A DNA stretch of 22,681 bases from an uncultured Oscillospiraceae bacterium. Its GTDB lineage: Bacteria > Bacillota > Clostridia > Oscillospirales > Oscillospiraceae. The notes beneath the pieces are model-generated. The model made no database searches. It saw only the letters and a list, made by a program, of their open reading frames with translations, and had not been told where the DNA came from. The translations under genes and the position numbers were made by a program. The stretch spans positions 1-22,681 of the forward strand of contig CAKUHJ010000013.1 in assembly GCA_934655935.1 (NCBI GenBank). The letters are read 5' to 3'. This document shows, one piece after another, positions 7,390-15,144 of the stretch (position 1 is the first letter of the stretch; each line of letters opens with the position of its first letter).

Positions 7390-7448
7390 TGGGATTACCT
7401 CCTGATGATGGGATGGGGATTGCCTGCGCCAGAAGACGCTTTCATCAT

Positions 7449-7474
7449 CAGTTTATGCACGTGGGCGAAAAAGT
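7449..7474 (-). promoter_or_regulatory. Possible sporulation-sigma (SigK/SigE-like) promoter for the 19-Cys protein
   Basis: On the minus strand GCATAAACTG (plus 7449-7458) fits the gCATAnnnT(a) -10 pattern of SigK/SigE, with AC (plus 7473-7474) 15 bp upstream. It lies about 60 bp before the start codon. No clear SigA promoter was found here. Such short motifs occur by chance. Confidence 0.3.
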
Positions 7475-7509
7475 GAAACACAAGCGGTCGAATCAATTGT
7501 ATCCCGGAA

Positions 7510-7538
7510 TGGACAAACGCGGCCGCTTATGTTAAAAT
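7510..7538 (+). promoter_or_regulatory. SigA-type promoter for the tagA-tmk-DJ-1-mltG-U32 operon
   Basis: TGGACA at 7510-7515, a 17-bp spacer and TAAAAT at 7533-7538, five of six matches to consensus in each box. Start is expected near 7545, leaving a leader of about 28 nt before ATG 7573. No terminator is seen within the operon until after 12170. Confidence 0.75.
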
Positions 7539-7572
7539 ACCGGCAGAACCTGAAAATGGGGTATGATTCCAA

Positions 7573-8301
7573 ATGAAGCTGGATATTCTTGGATTACAGT
7601 TTGATAATATCACCATGGACGAGGCGCTGGCCCGCGCGCAGCAGATGCTGGCCGGAAGCGGCGTGAACTGCGTGGTGACGCCGAACGCGGAGATTGCCTA
7701 TGAGGCGCTGCACGACCCGGCACTGCGCGGGATTCTGAACGAAGCGGAGCTGATGCTGCCGGACGGCGCCGGCGTGGTGCTGGCCTCGAAGCTTCTGGGT
7801 ACGCCGCTGAAGGAAAAGGTCGCGGGCGTGGAGTTTGCGGAGGGTCTTCTGGGCCTTCTTGAAAAGACGCGGCAGAAGCTTTTCCTGCTGGGCGCAAAGC
7901 CCGGCGTGGCGGAGCTTGCCGCGCAGAACATGCTTGTGCGCCATCCGGAGCTCGTCATCTGCGGCACGGCGGACGGCTATTTCCAAGAGGACGCGCCGGT
8001 GATCGACGCTGTCAACGCCGCGGGCGCGGACGTGCTGTTCGTCTGCCTCGGCGCGCCGAAGCAGGAGCAGTTCATGCACGCGCACAGGCAGGCGCTGCAT
8101 GTAAAGCTGATGGCCGGTCTCGGCGGCACGCTTGACAGCTTTGCCGGCACCGTCCGGCGCGCGCCGCGCTGGATGATCCGCTGCAATCTGGAGTGGCTCT
8201 ACCGGCTTATCAAAGAGCCGAAGCGCTTCGGGCGAATGCTCCGGCTGCCGAAGTATATTCTCGCAGCGAAAAAAGAAGGGCGGAGGCGGAAGCATGGGTA
8301 A
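7573..8301 (+). CDS. tagA: WecG/TagA/CpsF family glycosyltransferase (GT26), 242 aa
   Basis: Family members transfer N-acetylmannosamine (or a related sugar) from UDP to undecaprenyl-PP-GlcNAc, the committed step of wall teichoic acid or similar wall glycopolymer synthesis, at the inner face of the membrane. The fold is complete: TPNAEI with T36 and N38, LPDG with D64 (catalytic base position), FLLGAKPGV at 104-112, GYFQED, and the FVCLGAPKQE segment at 156-165. The C-terminal appendage RRAPRWMIRCNLEWLYRLIKEPKR is basic and amphipathic and is the part that brings TagA to the membrane. The Shine-Dalgarno is weak (GGGG at about 7558-7561). The end overlaps the tmk start by 8 nt. Acceptor and donor in this organism are not proven; no other tag genes are present. 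Confidence 0.9.
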   Translation: MKLDILGLQFDNITMDEALARAQQMLAGSGVNCVVTPNAEIAYEALHDPALRGILNEAELMLPDGAGVVLASKLLGTPLKEKVAGVEFAEGLLGLLEKTRQKLFLLGAKPGVAELAAQNMLVRHPELVICGTADGYFQEDAPVIDAVNAAGADVLFVCLGAPKQEQFMHAHRQALHVKLMAGLGGTLDSFAGTVRRAPRWMIRCNLEWLYRLIKEPKRFGRMLRLPKYILAAKKEGRRRKHG

Positions 8302-8962
8302 GCTGATTGTGCTCGAGGGCACGGACGGGAGCGGAAAGTCCACGCAGCTGGCGCTGCTGACAAAGCGGCTGGAGGGCGACGGCGTCGACTTCCGCAAGCT
8401 TCAGTTCCCGCAGTATCAGGAGCCCTCCTCCGCGCTCATCCGGATGTATCTGGGCGGCGAATTCGGCACGGACCCGGACGCGGTGAACGCCTACGCCGCT
8501 TCGACCTTCTACGCCGTGGACCGCTACGCGTCCTTTCAGCGCGTCTGGAAGGACGATTACCGCCGCGGCCGCCTGATCGTCAGCGACCGCTATACCACCT
8601 CGAACGCCGTTCACCAGGGCGGAAAGCTTCCGCCGGAGCAGCGCGGGGCCTTCTATCGCTGGCTCTATGACCTGGAATATGAAAAGCTGGGGCTGCCGGA
8701 GCCGTCGCTCGTGCTGTGGCTGGACATGCCGGTTGCGCTGAGCGAGCAGCTCATGCGCGCGCGCGAAAGCAGAACCGGAACGAAGGCCGATATCCATGAG
8801 CGCGACGAGGACTATCTTCTGCGCTGCCGCGCCGTGGCGCGGGAGGCCGCGGAGCACGGCGGCTGGACGCGCATCGACTGCAGCCGCGGCGGAGCGCTTC
8901 GCCGCGTCGAAGACATACACGAAGAAATTTACCGCTATGTAAAAGCATGTCTGGAGGATTGA
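8294..8962 (+). CDS. tmk: Thymidylate kinase (dTMP kinase), 222 aa
   Basis: The enzyme phosphorylates dTMP to dTDP with ATP, an essential step toward dTTP. The P-loop is G9-TDGSGKST-17, followed by FPQYQEPSSALIRMYLGGEFG (about 38-58), where the family has its substrate-binding F-P-x-Y/E segment, and DRYTTSN at 98-104, the dTMP kinase signature. An arginine-rich lid follows (MRARESRTGTKADIHERD). Length is normal. GGAGG at 8282-8286 lies 7 nt before the ATG, within the end of tagA. In E. coli tmk is directly downstream of mltG (yceG); here mltG follows it with one gene between, so the association is kept in altered order. Functionally it continues the pathway of the dCMP deaminase encoded at 3807. 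Confidence 0.95.
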   Translation: MGKLIVLEGTDGSGKSTQLALLTKRLEGDGVDFRKLQFPQYQEPSSALIRMYLGGEFGTDPDAVNAYAASTFYAVDRYASFQRVWKDDYRRGRLIVSDRYTTSNAVHQGGKLPPEQRGAFYRWLYDLEYEKLGLPEPSLVLWLDMPVALSEQLMRARESRTGTKADIHERDEDYLLRCRAVAREAAEHGGWTRIDCSRGGALRRVEDIHEEIYRYVKACLED

Positions 8963-8964
8963 CG

Positions 8965-9528
8965 ATGGTTACAATCATTCTTGCCGAGGGCTTTGAGCCG
9001 ATGGAGGCCATTGTGCCCTGCGATATTCTGCGCCGCGGCGGCGTGGAGGTGCAGCTGGCCGGTCTTGGCGGCACACGCATCCGCGCCGCGCACGCAATCA
9101 CCGTAGAGGCCGACTGCACCGTGGAGGAGCTTCGCCCGGAGGCGTCGGAGCTGATCATGCTGCCGGGCGGCATGGGCGGCGTGAACGCAATGCTGGAAAG
9201 CCCTGCCGTTCTGCGCCTGGTCCGCGAGGCGGCGGAGCGGGACGTCCTTCTCGCCGCCATCTGCGCCGGGCCCCTGGTCCTGTCCCGCTGCGGCCTTCTT
9301 GCCGGCAAGCGCATCACCTGCTATCCCGGCTGCCAGGCACAGATGCCGGAGTGCGTCTACACCGGCGGCCAGACACAGCGGGACGGCAGGATTCTGACCG
9401 GCGAGGCGCCGGGCGCAGCCACGGAATTCGGCCTGGCGCTGCTTGAAGCGCTGCGCGGAGCCGAGGCAGAGCAGGCTGTTCGCGCGCAGCTGGTTTATAG
9501 CAGAAACGGAGGCGCCCATGTCCGATGA
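8965..9528 (+). CDS. DJ-1/PfpI family protein (YajL/ThiJ type), 187 aa
   Basis: This belongs to the DJ-1 superfamily of small cytoplasmic proteins with a reactive cysteine; reported activities include glyoxalase, repair of glycated proteins and oxidative-stress sensing, so the exact role is open. The nucleophile elbow is AAIC100AGP, the conserved glutamate is E14 in FEPMEA, and LPGGMGG is at 66-72. The second half has CYPGCQ and TGEAPGAATEF, the usual cap of the active site. The start at ATG 8965 has GGAGG at 8953-8957 in the tmk stop region; an in-frame ATG at 8947 is rejected because it lies within tmk and lacks this site. The 3' end overlaps mltG by 11 nt, so it is firmly part of the operon. 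Confidence 0.9.
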   Translation: MVTIILAEGFEPMEAIVPCDILRRGGVEVQLAGLGGTRIRAAHAITVEADCTVEELRPEASELIMLPGGMGGVNAMLESPAVLRLVREAAERDVLLAAICAGPLVLSRCGLLAGKRITCYPGCQAQMPECVYTGGQTQRDGRILTGEAPGAATEFGLALLEALRGAEAEQAVRAQLVYSRNGGAHVR

Positions 9529-10966
9529 AGAAAAGCGCTCCGCGCTGGAGCCGGAGCAGCCGGAAAACGAGGACGCTCTGCAGCCGGACGAGCAGGAGCT
9601 GGCAGAGCTGGAAGGGCTCTCGCTGGACGAGCTCCTGAATTCCGTAAAAAACGATCTTGGCTCAGAGGGGGACGGAGCGTCCGGCTCGGGCGAAAAGGCC
9701 TCCATGCAGCCGCTCTTCTCCCCCAGCCGGGAATATGAGGACGCCGCCGAGCCGCAGCCGGAGGAGCCCGCCGCGCAGAGCGCGGCGCGCGAACGGCTGC
9801 CCGCAGGCGTCCGGACGCTGGTTTACGTCTGCTGCGTGCTGGCCGCGTCCGTGCTTCTGGCGATCTTTGCCTGGCGCTGCGCAGACGACGTGCTCGCCCT
9901 GACGAAGGCCGACCAGGATATCACCGTCACCGTGCCCGAAAACGCCACCATCGCCGACGTCAGCCGCGAGCTGAAGGCAAAGGGCCTCATCCGCTACGAG
10001 TGGCTGTTCAAATTCTATTGCTGGTACTCCCACGCCGAGCAGAAAATCGAGCCCGGCACGTATGAGCTGAACAATCTCTACGATTACCACGCGCTCATCA
10101 GCGGCATGGCCGCAGCCTCCGCCGACCGCTCCACCGTCACCCTCACCGTGCCGGAGGGCTACGAATGCGAGGATATTTTCAAGCTTCTGGCCGAAAACGG
10201 CGTGTGCAGCGTGCAGGAGCTGGAAGCCTCCGCCGCGCACGACGCGTTTGACTACGAATTCCTGCAGGAGCTTCCCTACGGGGCCGCGAACCGGCTGGAG
10301 GGCTACCTCTTCCCGGATACCTATGAATTCTATGTGGACGACGACGCGCAGAACGTCATTGACAAATTCCTGCGGAACTTCAAGTCCAAGCTGAAGCCCG
10401 AGATGTACGACGCGCTGGACGCCCTGAACGAGCGCCTTGCCGCGCAGCTGGCGGCAAACGACTTTACCGAGCAGGAGATTGCAAACAAGCGGCTTACGAT
10501 GCACGATATCATCACCGTGGCCTCGCTGGTGGAGAAGGAGACGGCCCGCACGTCGGAAAGCGCAAACATCGCCTCCGTCATCTATAACCGGCTCTGCAGC
10601 AAGCTCTATCCCTGTCTGGAGCTCGACGCGACCATTCAGTACGCGCTCGACGAGCGCAAGGAGGTCCTGACGAACGCAGATAAATCAATTGTCAGCGAGT
10701 ACAACACCTACCGCAACGCAGGTCTTCCCGCCGGTCCCATCGCAAATCCGGGCGCCGCCTCCATCCGCGCGGCGCTGTACCCCGCGGAAACCGGCTATTA
10801 TTTCTACGCGCTCGGCACAGACGGCGTGCACCACTTCTCAGAAAACTATTACGATCATCAGGCCTTCCTTGCAAGCCTGCAGGGCGAGGCCCTGCCCGAA
10901 GAAGACGCACAGGAGGCGGAAAGCGACAGCCATGCAGACACCGAAAATCAGACGCCCGAAGCCTGA
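9518..10966 (+). CDS. mltG: MltG/YceG-like endolytic murein transglycosylase, 482 aa
   Basis: MltG cuts nascent peptidoglycan strands at the outer face of the membrane and is thought to set glycan length. Domain order: an acidic cytoplasmic N-terminus of about 98 residues, one membrane segment at about 99-119, a LysM-like region (about 135-190, TVPENATIADVSRELKAKG), and the YceG catalytic domain. Catalytic Glu is E339 in VASLVEKETA, followed by IASVIYNRL and LDATIQYAL; YNTYRNAGLPAGPIANPG and YYFYALGTDGVHHFS complete the signature. The C-terminus is again acidic. ATG 9518 has GGAGG 5 nt upstream and overlaps the DJ-1 gene by 11 nt. The 98-residue acidic N-terminus is longer than in E. coli, but long charged N-termini are known in Gram-positive MltG. 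Confidence 0.93.
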   Translation: MSDEEKRSALEPEQPENEDALQPDEQELAELEGLSLDELLNSVKNDLGSEGDGASGSGEKASMQPLFSPSREYEDAAEPQPEEPAAQSAARERLPAGVRTLVYVCCVLAASVLLAIFAWRCADDVLALTKADQDITVTVPENATIADVSRELKAKGLIRYEWLFKFYCWYSHAEQKIEPGTYELNNLYDYHALISGMAAASADRSTVTLTVPEGYECEDIFKLLAENGVCSVQELEASAAHDAFDYEFLQELPYGAANRLEGYLFPDTYEFYVDDDAQNVIDKFLRNFKSKLKPEMYDALDALNERLAAQLAANDFTEQEIANKRLTMHDIITVASLVEKETARTSESANIASVIYNRLCSKLYPCLELDATIQYALDERKEVLTNADKSIVSEYNTYRNAGLPAGPIANPGAASIRAALYPAETGYYFYALGTDGVHHFSENYYDHQAFLASLQGEALPEEDAQEAESDSHADTENQTPEA

Positions 10967-12170
10967 GCTTCTTTGCCCCGCCGGAGACGCGGAAAAGCTG
11001 CGCATGGCCATCTGCTACGGCGCCGACGCCGTGTATCTGGGCGGCAGCAGCTTCGGCATGCGCTCCTTTGCGGGCAATTTCACCCCCGAGGCCCTGCCGC
11101 AGGCCGTCCGGCTTGCGCACGAGGCCGGCGTCCGGGTCCACGTGACCGTCAACACCATGCCGAGAAACAGCGAAGCCGCGGCGCTGCCCGCCTATCTGGA
11201 GCTTCTGGACAGCGCCGGCGTCGACGCGCTGATTCTTGCCGATCTTGGCGCGTTCACGCTGGCCGGGCGCTATGCGCCGCACTGCCAGCGGCATATCTCC
11301 ACGCAGCAGTCCATTGCAAACTACGCCTGCGCACAGAGCTGGTTTGATCTTGGCGCGGCGCGCGTGGTGCTTGCGCGCGAGCTGAGCCTGCCGGAAATCG
11401 AAGAGATCCGCGCGCGGGTCTCGCCTGAGCTGGAGCTGGAGACCTTCTGCCACGGCGCAATGTGCGTGAGCTATTCCGGGCGCTGCCTGCTTTCAAACTA
11501 CATGACCGGGCGCGACTCCAACCGGGGCGAATGCGCCCAGCCCTGCCGGTATCAGTATGCGCTGATGGAGGAAAAGCGTCCGGGCGAATATTTCCCCGTC
11601 TTCGAGGACGAAAAGGGCACGTACATCATGAACTCGCGCGACATGTGCATGATCGACCATCTGCAGGATCTGATCGACGCCGGCGTGGACTGCCTCAAGA
11701 TTGAGGGCCGGGCAAAATCCGCCTACTACGCGGCCATTGTCACAGGCGCCTACCGCCACGTGCTGGACGACGTCTTCTCCGGCCGCGCGCCGGACCCCGT
11801 CTGGCGCGATGAGGTGGAGCACGTGTCTCACCGGCACTACTCCACAGGCTTTTATTACGGTCAGCCGGGACAGTACACCGAAAGCTCCCGCTATCTCCGG
11901 CAATGGCAGATCTGCGCGGTTGTGGAAAGCTGCGACGCGGAGGGAAACGCCGTTCTCAGCCTGCGGAACAAATTTGCTATGGGCGATGAAACGGAGCTGG
12001 TCGGCCCGGATTTCCGCCCCCGCCCGTGGACGGTTCCGCTCATGGAGGATCTGGACGGACTCCCCCTTCCCGAGCCCCGCACCCCGCAGCAGCGCTTCCG
12101 CGCAAAGCTCCCGGCGCAGGTGCCGCCGATGTCGTTCGTCCGGCGCGCCGTCGACCTTTCCGGGAAATAA
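10932..12170 (+). CDS. trhP: Peptidase U32 family protein, TrhP/YrrO-like tRNA hydroxylation protein, 412 aa
   Basis: U32 proteins of this length (B. subtilis YrrO, E. coli YegQ/TrhP) are needed for 5-hydroxyuridine at tRNA position 34; the old 'peptidase' name is likely misleading. The N-terminal PELLCPAGDAEKL and YLGGSSFGMRSFAGNF are family-typical. Four cysteines fit the C-x6-C-x15-C-x3-C iron-sulfur pattern: C178, C185, C201 and C205, in HGAMCVSYSGRCLLSNYMTG and RGECAQPCRYQY. Further signatures are MNSRDMCMIDHL, CLKIEGRAKSAYY and STGFYYG. The ATG at 10932 overlaps mltG by 35 nt; AGGAGG at 10911-10916 is 15 nt away, too far for an ideal site, so reinitiation from mltG may help. The mltG-U32 neighbourhood near alaS also exists in Bacillus (yrrL, yrrN, yrrO). 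Confidence 0.88.
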   Translation: MQTPKIRRPKPELLCPAGDAEKLRMAICYGADAVYLGGSSFGMRSFAGNFTPEALPQAVRLAHEAGVRVHVTVNTMPRNSEAAALPAYLELLDSAGVDALILADLGAFTLAGRYAPHCQRHISTQQSIANYACAQSWFDLGAARVVLARELSLPEIEEIRARVSPELELETFCHGAMCVSYSGRCLLSNYMTGRDSNRGECAQPCRYQYALMEEKRPGEYFPVFEDEKGTYIMNSRDMCMIDHLQDLIDAGVDCLKIEGRAKSAYYAAIVTGAYRHVLDDVFSGRAPDPVWRDEVEHVSHRHYSTGFYYGQPGQYTESSRYLRQWQICAVVESCDAEGNAVLSLRNKFAMGDETELVGPDFRPRPWTVPLMEDLDGLPLPEPRTPQQRFRAKLPAQVPPMSFVRRAVDLSGK

Positions 12171-12175
12171 ACCGG

Positions 12176-12203
12176 TTGACATTCGCCGCTTTTGTGGTAG
12201 AAT
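12176..12203 (+). promoter_or_regulatory. SigA-type promoter for the T-box-alaS transcript
   Basis: Perfect TTGACA at 12176-12181, a 16-bp spacer and TAGAAT at 12198-12203. It begins 5 bp after the stop codon of the U32 gene. The expected start near 12210 puts the whole T-box in the leader. Confidence 0.85.
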
Positions 12204-12209
12204 ACATAG

Positions 12210-12434
12210 GAAATATGCAGCTGCGATGAAAAACCGAGAAAGGCAGGCCTGCCAGAAGAGAGAAGGGGACGGTGGAAGCCCTTCGGCAAAGCGCCTTTCG
12301 GCCAGTTTGGAGCATCCGCGCGACGAGCGCGGCGGGTTCGCCCGATATCGCGTAACCAAGATATGCCGCAAGGCATAATCAGGGTGGTACCGCGATTCAC
12401 CTCGCCCCTGTTTCAGGGGGCGGGGTTTTATATT
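12210..12434 (+). promoter_or_regulatory. T-box riboswitch (alanine) controlling alaS
   Basis: This leader RNA senses uncharged tRNA-Ala and lets transcription proceed into alaS when alanyl-tRNA is short. The T-box sequence AGGGTGGTACCGCG is at 12381-12394. Its bulge reads TGGT (12385-12388), complementary to an ACCA end, fitting the A73 discriminator of tRNA-Ala. Stem I elements typical of the family are visible: AGAGAGAAGGGGACGGTGGA in 12257-12275 and TTTGGAGC at about 12307-12314. The region 12371-12434 can form either an antiterminator using the T-box or the terminator annotated separately. Several Ala (GCN) triplets lie in the specifier region (for example GCA at 12286 and 12312) and I could not decide which is read. 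The amino acid is inferred mainly from the gene downstream. Confidence 0.93.
12400..12434 (+). terminator. Conditional terminator of the alaS T-box
   Basis: CCTCGCCCCTG (12400-12410) pairs with CAGGGGGCGGGG (12414-12425) with one bulged G and a TTT loop, followed by TTTTATATT. It is the default structure when tRNA-Ala is charged; the antiterminator would sequester part of it. Confidence 0.85.
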
Positions 12435-12485
12435 CCGTGCCGCCCGAAAAACCGGTATTATATTTCATCAGAAGGAGTTTTTATT

Positions 12486-15131
12486 ATGGCACACAAGGCA
12501 TACGGCCTGAACGAGCTGCGTGAGATGTTCCTGAGGTTCTTTGAAACCAAGGGCCATCTGCGCCTGCCCAGCTTCTCGCTGGTCCCCCAGAACGACAAAT
12601 CCATTCTTCTTATCAACGCCGGCATGACGCCGATGAAGCCCTGGTTCAAGGGTGAGGAGGAGCCCCCGCGCCATCGCGTGTGCACCTGCCAGAAGTGCAT
12701 CCGCACGGGCGATATCGACAATGTCGGCAAAACCGACCGCCATGGCACCTATTTTGAGATGCTCGGCAACTTCTCCTTCGGCGATTACTTCAAGCACGAG
12801 GCACTGCCCTGGGCCTGGGAATTCCTGACGAGCCCGGAGTGGGTCGGCCTTGAGCCGGAGCGTCTGTATCCGTCGATCTATCTTGACGACGACGAGGCCT
12901 TCGACGTCTGGAACAAGGAAATCGGCATTCCCGCCGAGCGCATCTTCCGCTTCGGCAAGGAGGACAACTTCTGGGAGCATGGCGCAGGTCCCTGCGGCCC
13001 GTGCTCGGAAATCTACTATGACCGTGGCCCGGAATACGGCTGCGGCAAGCCCACGTGCACCGTCGGCTGCGACTGCGACCGCTATATCGAGGTCTGGAAC
13101 GTGGTCTTCTCGCAGTTCAACAACGACGGCCAGGGGCACTATACCGAGCTCAAGCAGAAAAACATCGACACCGGCATGGGCCTGGAGCGTCTTGCATGCG
13201 TGTGCCAGAACGTCGGCTCGCTCTTTGACGTCGACACAGTCATGAACATCACGCGCAAGGTCTCCGAGCTCACCGGCGTTCATTACAAGCAGAACCCGAA
13301 AACGGACGTCTCCCTGCGCGTCATCACGGACCATATCCGCTCGTCGACCTTCATGATCTGCGACGGTATCCTTCCTTCCAACGAGGGCCGTGGCTATGTG
13401 CTCCGCCGCCTTCTGCGCCGCGCCGCGCGCCACGGCAGGCTCCTTGGCGTCAAGGGCCTCTTCCTCTACGAGATCATCGACACTGTCGTGCATGAAAACG
13501 AATGCCAGTACCCTGAGCTCCGGGAAAAGCAGGCCTATATCACCCGCGTCATCAAAAATGAAGAGGAGAGCTTCGCAAAGACCATCGACGGCGGCATGAA
13601 GATCTTCTCCGACATGCTTGCCGGCCATAAGGCCAAGGGCGAGACCGTCTTCTCCGGCAGCTACGCCTTCAAGCTCTATGATACCTACGGCTTCCCGATC
13701 GACCTGACGAACGAGATGGTCGCCGAGCAGGGCATGCAGGTGGATGACGAGGCCTTCCGCAAGCTCATGCAGGAGCAGAAGGTCCGCGCGCGCGAGGCGC
13801 GCAAGGCCCTTGGCGACCTCGGCTGGGCCGGCGTCGACCTTGGAAAGGAAATCCCCGCCACGGTCTTTACCGGCTACGCCGGCCTCAGCGGCGAAGGAAG
13901 GCTTCTTGCCATCGTGGCAGAGGACGAGCTGCGCGAGGCCATCACCGCCGGGCAGGAGGCCATCCTCGTGCTCGACCAGACGCCCTTCTACGCCGAGATG
14001 GGCGGCCAGGTCGCCGACCACGGCGTGATCGCCGCGGGCCAGGCCCGCTTCGCGGTCACGGACGTTCAGAAAAACAAGGGCGGCAAATTCCTGCATTACG
14101 GTAGGCTTCTTGCCGGAAGCCTCTCCGTGGGCGACCGTGTGGAGGCCTCCGTCGACGCTGCGCGCCGCAAGGCCGTCATGCGCGCGCACTCTGCCACGCA
14201 CCTTCTGGATTATGCGCTGCGCCAGGTTCTGGGCGAGCATGCCCACCAGGCCGGCTCTCTCGTGGAGCCTGACCGGCTGCGCTACGACTTTACGCACTTC
14301 TCCGCCGTCACTACAGAGGAGCTCATGGAGATTTCCCGCATTGTCAGCGAGCTTACGCTGGACGGCATGGACGTTGTGACGCAGGAGATGCCGATTGAAG
14401 AGGCCCGCAAGCTCGGCGCAATCGCGCTGTTCGGCGAAAAATACGGCGATGTGGTCCGCGTGGTCAATATGGGCGGCAAGTCCATTGAGCTCTGCGGCGG
14501 CACGCATGTGGACAACACGGCAAAAATCGGCCCCTTCCGCATTACAAGCGAGTCCTCCGTCGCCTCCGGCGTGCGCCGCATCGAGGCTGTCACCGGCCAG
14601 GTGTTCCTGGACCAGGCGGAGGAGATGAACCGGCGGCTTCTGAAGGTCTCCGAGGTGCTCAAGACCACGCCGGGCGAGCTCTTTGCCAAGGCGCAGAGCA
14701 GCATGGCGGAAATCCGCGACCTGCACCAGACCATCGAGCGCATGAAGGACAGGCTCTTTGCCGGCGACGTCAACGAGCTGCTGTTCTCGGCCAAGAAGGT
14801 CGGCGAGCTCCGCGTGGTCACGGCAAGCCGGGAAAATACGGAAGCAAACGATCTTCGCCGCCTCGGCGACTTCCTGCGCGACAAGGACCCGTCGACCGTC
14901 GCCGTGCTCGGCACCGTGAACGGAGAAAAGGTCACGCTGCTGGCCGTCTGCGGCAAAAACGCCGTCGCTGCCGGAATCAAGGCCGGCGATATCATCCGCA
15001 CCATCGCGCCCATTGTCGGCGGCAAGGGCGGCGGCAAGCCCGACTCCGCCATGGGCGGCGGCACGGACGTCCTGAAGCTGGACGACGCGCTGGCCATGGT
15101 AGACGATTTTGTCGCCGAACATCTGAAATAA
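12486..15131 (+). CDS. alaS: Alanyl-tRNA synthetase, 881 aa
   Basis: The enzyme charges tRNA-Ala and hydrolyses mischarged Ser- and Gly-tRNA-Ala. It is full length. The class II catalytic core occupies about residues 1-250 and opens with the family segments TKGHLRLPSFSLVP and NAGMTPMKPWF, then CQKCIRTGDIDNVGKTDRH and EMLGNFSFGDYF. The editing domain has its zinc-ligand set H568-x3-H572 (HSATH) and C670-GGT-H674 (CGGTH). The C-terminal DHHA1 domain includes GGKGGGKPDSAMGGG at about 845-859. The ATG at 12486 is chosen for AAGGAG at 12472-12477 with an 8-nt spacer and the classical N-terminus; the longer open frame upstream crosses the T-box terminator. Expression is controlled by the T-box. A HIT gene follows 13 bp after the stop, probably on the same mRNA. 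Confidence 0.98.
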   Translation: MAHKAYGLNELREMFLRFFETKGHLRLPSFSLVPQNDKSILLINAGMTPMKPWFKGEEEPPRHRVCTCQKCIRTGDIDNVGKTDRHGTYFEMLGNFSFGDYFKHEALPWAWEFLTSPEWVGLEPERLYPSIYLDDDEAFDVWNKEIGIPAERIFRFGKEDNFWEHGAGPCGPCSEIYYDRGPEYGCGKPTCTVGCDCDRYIEVWNVVFSQFNNDGQGHYTELKQKNIDTGMGLERLACVCQNVGSLFDVDTVMNITRKVSELTGVHYKQNPKTDVSLRVITDHIRSSTFMICDGILPSNEGRGYVLRRLLRRAARHGRLLGVKGLFLYEIIDTVVHENECQYPELREKQAYITRVIKNEEESFAKTIDGGMKIFSDMLAGHKAKGETVFSGSYAFKLYDTYGFPIDLTNEMVAEQGMQVDDEAFRKLMQEQKVRAREARKALGDLGWAGVDLGKEIPATVFTGYAGLSGEGRLLAIVAEDELREAITAGQEAILVLDQTPFYAEMGGQVADHGVIAAGQARFAVTDVQKNKGGKFLHYGRLLAGSLSVGDRVEASVDAARRKAVMRAHSATHLLDYALRQVLGEHAHQAGSLVEPDRLRYDFTHFSAVTTEELMEISRIVSELTLDGMDVVTQEMPIEEARKLGAIALFGEKYGDVVRVVNMGGKSIELCGGTHVDNTAKIGPFRITSESSVASGVRRIEAVTGQVFLDQAEEMNRRLLKVSEVLKTTPGELFAKAQSSMAEIRDLHQTIERMKDRLFAGDVNELLFSAKKVGELRVVTASRENTEANDLRRLGDFLRDKDPSTVAVLGTVNGEKVTLLAVCGKNAVAAGIKAGDIIRTIAPIVGGKGGGKPDSAMGGGTDVLKLDDALAMVDDFVAEHLK

Positions 15132-15144
15132 GGAGGAAACGATC

